NCBI GenBank assembly: GCA_934718155.1
Contig: CAKUZF010000032.1
Span: 1 to 30,315 of the forward strand
Length of the DNA: 30,315 nt
Reading direction: 5' to 3'
Source: an uncultured Parabacteroides sp.
Lineage (GTDB): Bacteria; Bacteroidota; Bacteroidia; Bacteroidales; Tannerellaceae
In this document: positions 24,112-30,315 of the stretch, one piece after another
Layout: each line of letters starts with the position of its first letter
Numbering within the stretch: position 1 is the first letter of the stretch
Program-made: the position numbers and the translations under genes
The notes under the pieces: model-generated
The model's input: the letters and a program-made list of their open reading frames with translations, nothing else
Databases searched by the model: none
What the model was told of the DNA's origin: nothing

Positions 24112-24755
24112 GACTTGCGCTGACGCTGCAACTCCTTCTTCTGATCCTCCTTCGCCAGCAACACGACGTTGTAGACGAAATCAACGATCCACTGCTCAGA
24201 ATAGCCCAACGTAGCGGCATACTTGCGCACGCTCCAAGCTGCCTTCTGCACACTGACATCTTTCCACTCAGAGCGCGTCATAATCTCATGCACGGTCTTG
24301 GTTGTCATGTTGTAGAGCAACTTCTTGAGCAACATCGAGAAGCGGAACTTCCATTGCATCAAGCTGCCCATTAGGTTGAACAGATCGTTGCAGAAGCCTT
24401 GAAACAGGAAGAAGTAGCTCTTGATGTCGTTCTGGTTGCGGCAATTCTTCTTCACCGAGGCGTCGATCTCCTTGAAGAAGGCCTCACCCAAGCCATAATC
24501 CTGCATCAACACTTTGCGCACTCTCGATTTCTCGGCCACGCCCAGCTTGTTGTTCTGCGTCGGGATCTTCAGCATACGCTTGAAGAGGGCCATGTCGGGC
24601 AGGATATTCAGGTTCGAGATACCCAAATTAACAGCCATAGAGGCCTGGTAATAGACGCGGATCAGCGAGACAAACTCCTCGACCGTTCCCTTGGTGCTAT
24701 TCTCCTCAGCCACCTCCGGCTCATTTTTCTTGAATAGTTTTGAAAAGAAACCCAT
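24108..24755 (-). CDS. Conserved protein of unknown function
   Basis: I do not recognise a named family. The 215-residue protein starts MGFFSKLFKKNEPE, a short amphipathic basic N-terminus that might touch the membrane, then is almost wholly helical with no signal peptide. Charged and aromatic blocks such as KSYFFLFQGFCNDLFNLMGS, RFSMLLKKLLYNMTTKTVHEI and WSVRKYAATLGYSEQWIVDF look conserved in style. The C-terminus is highly basic (KKELQRQRKS). It overlaps the DNA glycosylase start by 4 nt, so a DNA- or stress-related job is possible, but this is context only. A -7-like box TACCTTCG lies at 24805-24798. Confidence 0.75.
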   Translation of the reverse strand: MGFFSKLFKKNEPEVAEENSTKGTVEEFVSLIRVYYQASMAVNLGISNLNILPDMALFKRMLKIPTQNNKLGVAEKSRVRKVLMQDYGLGEAFFKEIDASVKKNCRNQNDIKSYFFLFQGFCNDLFNLMGSLMQWKFRFSMLLKKLLYNMTTKTVHEIMTRSEWKDVSVQKAAWSVRKYAATLGYSEQWIVDFVYNVVLLAKEDQKKELQRQRKS

Positions 24756-24812
24756 TTTTACGTTTACTTTGATTACTCTTAATTGATTTTCAAGCGGCGA
24801 AGGTACAAAAAG

Positions 24813-25643
24813 TTACTGATTCAACCGCCACTCGCGGTGATAAGAATCGACCGCTTGCTTCACAGAACCATGCAAAAGCAGCAAATGCTTCGCCTCCTCG
24901 TAGGCCAAACCGAGTTCCTCCATGATCATGCGGGTGCCACGATCGACCAGTTTCTGGTTGGTCAACTGCATATTAACCATTCGGTTTCCCTTCACGCGGC
25001 CCAAGCGAATCATGGCCGTGGTGGTGATCATGTTAAGCACCATCTTCTGCGCCGTTCCGCTCTTCATACGCGTACTGCCGGTGACGAACTCCGGCCCAAC
25101 TACCGGCTCAATCGCAATCTCGGCCTCAGCGGCCATAGGCGAATCGGGGTTGCAGCTGATCGAGGCCGTCAGCAGTCCCTCAGCTCTCGCACGGCGCAAG
25201 GCACCGATCACGTAGGGTGTCGTGCCCGACGCAGCAATGCCCACCAAGGTGTCGGTGGCGTTGATGCCATGTTTCTGCAGCTCCGCCCAAGCCTTCTCAG
25301 GATCATCCTCGGCCGCCTCAACGGGGTTGCGCAAGGCGTGGTCGCCTCCCGCTATCAATCCGATCACCAACGTGTTGGGCATACCATACGTAGGCGGGAT
25401 CTCAGAGGCATCAAGCACGCCCAATCGGCCGCTGGTGCCGGCTCCGATATAAAACAATCGGCCTCCTTCGCGCATACGCTCCACCAAGCCCGTCACCAAT
25501 CGCTCGATCTGCGGGATGGTCTTGCCCACCGCCTCAGCCACCTTTCGATCTTCTTGGTTGATCTCCTCAAGGAGCTCACGAACCGACTTTTGGTCTAAGT
25601 CTTTATAAAGAGACTCCTGCTCTGTTATCTTCTGAAATGCCAT
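24813..25643 (-). CDS. murQ: N-acetylmuramic acid 6-phosphate etherase
   Basis: A 276-residue SIS-domain lyase that removes the lactyl ether from MurNAc-6-phosphate to give GlcNAc-6-phosphate in peptidoglycan recycling. The sugar-phosphate loop GAGTSGR (67-73) and the following VLDASEIPPTYG are diagnostic; Glu81 aligns with catalytic Glu83 of E. coli MurQ. ASGTTPYV and GPEFVTGSTRMKSGTAQK are further family signatures. It lies 24 nt downstream of the kinase gene on the same strand, so kinase and etherase would act in sequence on the same substrate. Confidence 0.96.
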   Translation of the reverse strand: MAFQKITEQESLYKDLDQKSVRELLEEINQEDRKVAEAVGKTIPQIERLVTGLVERMREGGRLFYIGAGTSGRLGVLDASEIPPTYGMPNTLVIGLIAGGDHALRNPVEAAEDDPEKAWAELQKHGINATDTLVGIAASGTTPYVIGALRRARAEGLLTASISCNPDSPMAAEAEIAIEPVVGPEFVTGSTRMKSGTAQKMVLNMITTTAMIRLGRVKGNRMVNMQLTNQKLVDRGTRMIMEELGLAYEEAKHLLLLHGSVKQAVDSYHREWRLNQ

Positions 25644-25667
25644 AATCTATATCTGTTTTATTTTGTT

Positions 25668-26510
25668 TTACGATAAATGATAGCGAATCAAGCCCTCCAT
25701 AGGCGACTGCATGATCCGGCCCATGCGCAATCCCTGCTCGGCCACGACCCGCTCCAGTTGCTCCTGGAAATGGAAAGCAATCGAGCCAACGAAATGAACG
25801 GGATGCGACTGCGCCAGCGCATAGCCGTTCACGTTGCGCACGAAGAAAGTGCGGAAGTTGTCTTCGACCAATTGCCGCAGCGAAGGCTCGTCGATATGCC
25901 GCTTTACGAACGGCACGAGCGAGGCCAAGAAACGGTTGGGAAAAGGCTGACGATACACCTTGTCGAGAATTGCGGCGGCCGTCAGCTCCGTCTCGCCGAA
26001 GAAGAGCTGCTCTACGGCCGGCGAGAGCTGATGCTTCAACACATCGCCCACCAACCGCTTGCCCAACACGGCGCCACTGCCCTCGTCGCCCAGCACGTAG
26101 CCCAGCGGCGAGACCTGCTCCACGATGCGCTCCCCATCGAAAGCGCAAGAGTTAGCTCCCGTGCCTAAAATGCAGGCGATGCCCGCCTCGTGGCCACACA
26201 ACGCCCGGGCGGCGGCGATCAGGTCGCTTTGCACCTCGATGGTTACCGGAAAGAAACGCCTAATGGCCTGCTCCACCTTCTGGTTCACCGTCTCCGTGGC
26301 ACAACCAGCGCCATAGAAATAAATCACCTCCATCGGCTCCGCCTTCATCTCCTCCAAGGCAGGCAGCAATTGCGTCTGCAACGTCTCGGCCATCTCCTCT
26401 TCCGACTGGAAATAGGGGTTCATTCCCGCCGTGCGTACACGCTTCTCTCCCGAATGATCCACCAGGCACCAATCGGTTTTTGTCGATCCACTATCTACTA
26501 TTCCTATCAT
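25668..26510 (-). CDS. murK: BadF/BadG-family amino-sugar kinase (MurK-like)
   Basis: A 280-residue sugar kinase of the BadF/BadG/BcrA ATPase family. The phosphate-1 motif is DSGSTKTDW (6-14), the phosphate-2 region is ILGTGANSCAFDG, and an adenosine-type glycine-rich segment follows (LGYVLGDEGSGAVLGK). MurK enzymes of this fold phosphorylate MurNAc and sometimes GlcNAc at O6, and in Tannerella forsythia a MurNAc kinase is encoded next to MurQ (recalled family knowledge). The tight linkage to murQ makes MurNAc the likely substrate; GlcNAc kinase is the alternative. No transporter gene of the pathway is in the window. Confidence 0.82.
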   Translation of the reverse strand: MIGIVDSGSTKTDWCLVDHSGEKRVRTAGMNPYFQSEEEMAETLQTQLLPALEEMKAEPMEVIYFYGAGCATETVNQKVEQAIRRFFPVTIEVQSDLIAAARALCGHEAGIACILGTGANSCAFDGERIVEQVSPLGYVLGDEGSGAVLGKRLVGDVLKHQLSPAVEQLFFGETELTAAAILDKVYRQPFPNRFLASLVPFVKRHIDEPSLRQLVEDNFRTFFVRNVNGYALAQSHPVHFVGSIAFHFQEQLERVVAEQGLRMGRIMQSPMEGLIRYHLS

Positions 26511-26587
26511 CTGCTATCCAATCTATATATGTCATTCTTTTCAATTTGAAGGCCACCAATTAACAACTGAAGGCCTTTTCCAGCAGT

Positions 26588-26618
26588 CAAAAGTAGCATA
26601 AATCTACGAATCATCGAA
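26588..26618 (-). promoter_or_regulatory. Promoter of murK-murQ
   Basis: On the minus strand TACTTTTG (26595-26588) is an exact -7 box, and TTCG (26618-26615), a one-base variant of TTTG, lies 19 nt upstream. Transcription would start about 70 nt upstream of murK. Confidence 0.6.
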
Positions 26619-26633
26619 GAAGATCTGAAAAAC

Positions 26634-26665
26634 TTTGGCTAATAACATCTAAAAGTGTACATTTA
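26634..26665 (+). promoter_or_regulatory. Promoter of the C1 peptidase-DPP4 unit
   Basis: TTTG (26634-26637), a 20-nt spacer and TACATTTA (26658-26665, one mismatch to TAnnTTTG) form a near-standard Bacteroidetes promoter about 55 nt upstream of the start codon. It is back to back with the murK promoter. Confidence 0.6.
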
Positions 26666-26719
26666 CGGCCGTAAAAAAAGCATAAAGTAATATTTACTCA
26701 ATAATAACAAGAACAACAC

Positions 26720-27904
26720 ATGAAAAAGACAATTGTAGCAGCCAGCTTGCTTCTGGCTATGTCAGCCAACTTGTATGCGCAAGATCAAAAAGACGGCTAT
26801 CAATTCACGCCTGTCAAGGAACTCAAAATCACATCGATTAAGAATCAGAATCGCACAGGAACGTGCTGGTGTTTCTCTACCCTCAGCTTTTTGGAGTCTG
26901 AGTTGATCCGCATGGGCAAAGGCGAGCAAGATCTTTCGGAGATGTTCGTAGTAAGCCACGCCTACAAAGACAAGGCCGACAAATACGTTCGCCTGCACGG
27001 CTACCTGAACTTCGCACAGGGAGGTTCGTTCATCGATCCGCTCTATGTTTGGAAGAAATATGGAATGGTCCCCGAGGAGGTAATGAAGGGATTGAACTAT
27101 GGCGAGAACATGCACGCCCACAGCGAGATGGAGTCAGCCGCAGGCGAATATCTGAAAGCCATCATTAAGAATCCGAATCGCAAGTTGACAACAGCTTGGA
27201 AGCGTGGTTTCGATGGCATCATCGACGCTTACCTGGGCGAGGCTCCCGAAACCTTCACCTACGAGGGCAAGGAGTACACACCGAAGAGCTACGCCGCTTC
27301 TTTGGGCCTGAACCCCGACGATTATGTTTCGCTGACCTCTTTCACTCACCATCCGTTCTACGACAAGTTCGCCATCGAGGTGCAAGACAACTGGCTCTGG
27401 GCTGAGTCTTACAACTTGCCGATCGACGAGCTGATGCAGGTGATGGACAACGCCATCCAGACAGGCTACAGCGTAGCTTGGGCATCCGATGTCAGCGAGA
27501 AAGGCTTCACACGCAACGGTATCGCAACGGTTCCCGATGTGGAGAGCATCGAGCGCAGCGGCTCCGACCAGGATCATTGGTTAGGCTTGAGCCAGAAGGA
27601 GAAAGACGAGGAGATCAAGAAGCTCACCGAGAAGCCTTGCCCCGAGTTGAAGATCACGCAGGAGATGCGTCAGGAGGGCTACGACAACTACCAGACGACC
27701 GACGACCATGGTATGCATATCTATGGCATCGCGAAAGATCAAACAGGCAACAAGTTCTTCATGGTGAAAAACTCATGGGGAACCGACAACAAATACAAAG
27801 GTACCTGGTATGCATCTGAGGCGTTCGTGAAATACAAGACGATGAACATCGTCGTTCACAAAGACGCACTCCCCAAGGCTATCAAGGCTAAGTTGAAACT
27901 CTAA
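26720..27904 (+). CDS. Exported C1 family aminopeptidase (PepC/bleomycin hydrolase type)
   Basis: A 394-residue papain-fold cysteine peptidase with a signal peptide (1-20, ending NLYA), unlike cytoplasmic PepC. The oxyanion Gln43 and nucleophile Cys49 lie in KNQNRTGTCWCFSTL; the His is in DDHGMHIYG and the Asn in VKNSWGTDN. The arrangement and the large insertion between the two lobes match the C1B aminopeptidase group, though the C-terminus (VVHKDALPKAIKAKLKL) should be compared with PepC to judge exopeptidase activity. It is 13 nt upstream of the DPP4-like gene and presumably cotranscribed with it. Confidence 0.9.
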   Translation: MKKTIVAASLLLAMSANLYAQDQKDGYQFTPVKELKITSIKNQNRTGTCWCFSTLSFLESELIRMGKGEQDLSEMFVVSHAYKDKADKYVRLHGYLNFAQGGSFIDPLYVWKKYGMVPEEVMKGLNYGENMHAHSEMESAAGEYLKAIIKNPNRKLTTAWKRGFDGIIDAYLGEAPETFTYEGKEYTPKSYAASLGLNPDDYVSLTSFTHHPFYDKFAIEVQDNWLWAESYNLPIDELMQVMDNAIQTGYSVAWASDVSEKGFTRNGIATVPDVESIERSGSDQDHWLGLSQKEKDEEIKKLTEKPCPELKITQEMRQEGYDNYQTTDDHGMHIYGIAKDQTGNKFFMVKNSWGTDNKYKGTWYASEAFVKYKTMNIVVHKDALPKAIKAKLKL

Positions 27905-27917
27905 AATCAGTTTCAGT

Positions 27918-30155
27918 ATGATGCGTATGAAGCCAATTATCTGCTTGGCTGCTATCGCGTGTCTCATAGGTTCAACGGCTGTGGCTCAACAGCCGTTGAA
28001 TTTGGATGAGATCGTAGCAGGCAAGGTCATCGAGACGAAACGAAGCGGAAGCGTAACGTGGCTCAAAGATGGCGCCCGCTACAGCAGCTTCGAGCATAAC
28101 CAGGCAACAGGTGGCACCGACATCGTTGCCTACCGAGCAAAAGACAATGCCCGCGAGGTATTGATTCCCTCCACCGACCTGCTGGATAAGGCCACTGGCA
28201 AACCACTCTCCATTCGTTCCATCTCTTGGAGCGCCGACAACGAGAAATTACTCATCTACAACAACACCCGCAAGGTGTGGCGCTACGATACCCGAGGCGA
28301 CTACTGGGTGCTCGACCGCAAGTCGGGTGTATTGCGTCAGTTAGGCAAGGGATTCCCCGAATCCACCTTGATGTTCGCCAAATTCTCACCCGATGGCAAC
28401 CGTGTTGCCTACGTACAGCAAAACAACATTTATGTCGAGGATATTGCCAGCGGCAAGATCACCGCATTAACCACAGATGGCAACGATCGCTTCGTCAACG
28501 GCACCTTCGATTGGGTTTATGAGGAAGAGTTCGCCTGCCGCGACGGTTTCCGATGGAGTCCCAACGGCCAGTTCATTGCCTACTGGCAAAGCGATACGGA
28601 AGGAACTGGCGTGTTCGACATCATCAACAACGTAGATTCACTCTACGCAAAGGTGATCCACTTCCCCTATCCGAAAGCGGGCACGACCAACTCGGCCGTA
28701 AAGGTGGGCTACGTCGCTGTTACGGGTGGAGCAACCACATGGGTGGAAATCCCTGGCGACCCCAGAGAAAACTACCTGCCCCGCATGGAATTCATTCCCG
28801 AGAGCAACGAGCTTTTCATCCAGCAGCTCAACCGCCCACAGAACACCAACAAGGTGTGGATCGCCAATCTGACGGATGGTTCGTTGAAGAACATTTTCAC
28901 CGACACGGATGCGGCATGGCTCAACACCAACGACCATGTGCAATGGCTCGATGGCAATCGCTTCTTCACCTGGGAAAGCGAGCGCGACGGATGGAGACAC
29001 CTCTATCGAGTTAGCCGTGACGGACAGAATATTGCGCCCATCACCAAGGGCAACTTCGATTACATCTCACCCGTAGGCACCGACCTCAAGCGTGGATATA
29101 CCTATTTCATCGCTTCTCCCGACAACTTCACACAGCGTTACCTCTATCGGGCAAAGCTGTCAGGAAAAGGTGAGGCAGAGCGAGTATCTCCGCTCAATCA
29201 GGCTGGTCAGCATAGCTACCAGATGTCACCCTCGGGCGAATGGGCCGTACATACATTCAGCAACGCAGCAACACCGCCCGTTGTCGATATGGTCTCTTTC
29301 CCGAAGCACAACAGCGTTCGAACTATCGAAGACAACGCTAAGGCGAAACAGCAATATGCCGCTTTAGGATTACATCCGAAAGAGTTCGTTAAGACGCAAT
29401 CAGGCGACTTGACCTTAGACGCATGGATCATCAAACCCCGCGACTTCGACCCATCGAAGAAGTACCCGGTCATCATCGAGGTTTACGGTGAGCCAGCCAA
29501 CGCAACCGTTCAAGATGTATGGGGAGGAGGCGACCTGTGGCAACAATACATGGCCAACCAGGGCTACCTCGTTGTCAGCATCGAAAACAGAGGAGCGAAA
29601 GCGCCACGCGGACGCGAATGGCGTAAGTGCATCTATGGTGAGGTTGGAACCTTCGCTTCAGAAGATCAAAGTCGAGGCATTCAGGATCTGGCACGCCAGT
29701 ATAGCTTTATCGACCTCTCGCGCATCGGCATCACGGGCTGGAGCGGCGGCGGCAGCCAGACATTGAACTGCATGTTCCGCTACCCCGAAGTGTTCCATAC
29801 TGGTATCGCAATTGCCTTTGTGGCCGATCAACGTCTATACGACACCATCTACCAAGAGCGTTACATGAACACGCCGCAGGCCAATCCTGAGGGCTATCGC
29901 AAAGGATCGCCCATCTCTTATACCGAAGGTCTGAAAGGCAACCTGCTCTTGATTCATGGCACAGGCGATGACAATGTACACTATCAAAACTGCGAGATGC
30001 TGGTCAATAAGCTGGTCGAGAATGGAAAGGTGTTCTCGCAAATCAGCTACCCGATGCGCACGCATAGCATCAACGAGCGTAAGGGCACAACCCTTCATCT
30101 ACGACGCAGCATGGCCAACTTTTGGCTAAAGAATCTGCCTGCTAAGGGCAAATAA
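27918..30155 (+). CDS. Dipeptidyl peptidase IV-like S9 family peptidase
   Basis: A 745-residue exported peptidase: signal peptide (about 1-24), a DPP4-type eight-bladed propeller and a C-terminal catalytic domain. The propeller carries DWVYEEEF, whose paired Glu residues bind the substrate N-terminus in DPP4, which points to a dipeptidyl aminopeptidase preferring Pro or Ala at position 2. The triad is Ser609 in GWSGGGS, Asp685 in HGTGDDNVH and His716 in RTHSIN; the usual GWSYGG has Gly in place of Tyr. ATGs at 27918, 27921 and 27927 are all possible starts. It ends in a strong terminator before the rRNA operon. Confidence 0.9.
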   Translation: MMRMKPIICLAAIACLIGSTAVAQQPLNLDEIVAGKVIETKRSGSVTWLKDGARYSSFEHNQATGGTDIVAYRAKDNAREVLIPSTDLLDKATGKPLSIRSISWSADNEKLLIYNNTRKVWRYDTRGDYWVLDRKSGVLRQLGKGFPESTLMFAKFSPDGNRVAYVQQNNIYVEDIASGKITALTTDGNDRFVNGTFDWVYEEEFACRDGFRWSPNGQFIAYWQSDTEGTGVFDIINNVDSLYAKVIHFPYPKAGTTNSAVKVGYVAVTGGATTWVEIPGDPRENYLPRMEFIPESNELFIQQLNRPQNTNKVWIANLTDGSLKNIFTDTDAAWLNTNDHVQWLDGNRFFTWESERDGWRHLYRVSRDGQNIAPITKGNFDYISPVGTDLKRGYTYFIASPDNFTQRYLYRAKLSGKGEAERVSPLNQAGQHSYQMSPSGEWAVHTFSNAATPPVVDMVSFPKHNSVRTIEDNAKAKQQYAALGLHPKEFVKTQSGDLTLDAWIIKPRDFDPSKKYPVIIEVYGEPANATVQDVWGGGDLWQQYMANQGYLVVSIENRGAKAPRGREWRKCIYGEVGTFASEDQSRGIQDLARQYSFIDLSRIGITGWSGGGSQTLNCMFRYPEVFHTGIAIAFVADQRLYDTIYQERYMNTPQANPEGYRKGSPISYTEGLKGNLLLIHGTGDDNVHYQNCEMLVNKLVENGKVFSQISYPMRTHSINERKGTTLHLRRSMANFWLKNLPAKGK

Positions 30156-30174
30156 TTAAAGTTTGAAAGCTTTG

Positions 30175-30210
30175 AAAGCCTATTCCTCTCAAGGGAATAG
30201 GCTTTCTTTT
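30175..30210 (+). terminator. Terminator of the C1 peptidase-DPP4 unit
   Basis: A perfect 12-bp stem AAAGCCTATTCC (30175-30186)/GGAATAGGCTTT (30194-30205) with a 7-nt loop is followed by CTTTTTAT, 19 nt past the stop codon. Confidence 0.93.
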
Positions 30211-30238
30211 TATCTATATTTATATCGCTTCAACACAT

Positions 30239-30273
30239 AAAAAAGGGCGTCAATCTTTTCAGACTGACGCCCT
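30239..30273 (-). terminator. Terminator of the rRNA operon
   Basis: On the minus strand a 9-bp stem AGGGCGTCA/TGACGCCCT (30244-30252 with 30265-30273) is followed by six T (the A run 30239-30244). It lies about 10 nt past the 3' end of the 5S rRNA. Confidence 0.9.
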
Positions 30274-30282
30274 CCTACCTAA

Positions 30283-30315
30283 AACGGCGGCTACCTACTC
30301 TCCCACTGTTACGCA
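30283..30315 (-). rRNA. rrf: 5S rRNA, 3' end only
   Basis: The reverse complement of the window's last bases reads TGCGTAACAGTGGGAGAGTA and continues into GGTAGCCGCCGT, the conserved 3' end of bacterial 5S rRNA (helix I plus loop E side). The gene is cut by the window edge, so an rRNA operon (23S, 16S) should continue to the right on the minus strand. The exact 3' end (30283-30285) is estimated. Confidence 0.9.

Overview
The window looks like a chromosomal core-plus-accessory segment of a Bacteroidales bacterium, most likely a Parabacteroides/Tannerella relative (inference from gene content, not from a marker search). Supporting signs are Bacteroidetes-type promoters (TTTG or TTG, 19-20 bp, TAnnTTTG), weak use of Shine-Dalgarno sequences, single-chain PurL, a recF-DUF721 pair, DPP11/DPP4-type periplasmic peptidases, and a MurK-MurQ pair. 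I see no transposase, phage or CRISPR signature, and base and codon use look uniform.

Layout. 1-353: tRNA-Gly(TCC) and tRNA-Tyr(GTA) on the minus strand with their own promoter and terminator, plus a tRNA T-arm-like remnant beyond the terminator. 407-1604: ribH and a membrane-anchored TPR protein (minus). 1758-3153: recF overlapping a DUF721 gene (plus). 3150-5797: dCMP deaminase, S41 protease and 5-formyltetrahydrofolate cyclo-ligase (minus, tightly packed, with an 83-nt overlap of the last two). 5945-9634: purL (plus) and its terminator. 9700-10147: a non-coding stretch carrying a degenerate tandem array of 22-nt units and two stem-loops. 10148-16382: the branched-chain amino acid operon, transcribed leftwards as leader, ilvD, ilvB, ilvN, acyl-ACP thioesterase, ilvC. 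16487-18217: exported tandem-domain esterase (minus). 18333-23444: two exported peptidases, DPP11-type S46 and an S9D-like glutamyl peptidase (plus), separated by a second array of the 22-nt repeat family. 23524-24755: a uracil-DNA-glycosylase-superfamily protein and an unknown protein, overlapping by 4 nt (minus). 24813-26510: murK and murQ (minus). 26720-30155: exported C1 aminopeptidase and DPP4-like S9 peptidase (plus). 30283-30315: the 3' end of a 5S rRNA, so an rRNA operon enters from the right on the minus strand.

The strongest discovery is upstream of ilvD. A perfect TTTG-N19-TACATTTG promoter drives a 19-codon leader peptide (MLNNILHIILIVVVIMLGG) in which 12 residues are Ile, Leu or Val. 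A 10-nt segment beginning at the stop codon is exactly complementary to the left arm of a downstream intrinsic terminator ending in eight T. These are the parts of a ribosome-mediated transcription attenuator: a ribosome reaching the stop codon would cover the anti-terminator arm and let the terminator form, while a ribosome stalled on Ile/Leu/Val codons would leave the arm free to disrupt it.

Functional themes: biosynthesis (riboflavin, purine, branched-chain amino acids), peptide feeding in the periplasm (four peptidases of different specificity), and peptidoglycan-sugar salvage.
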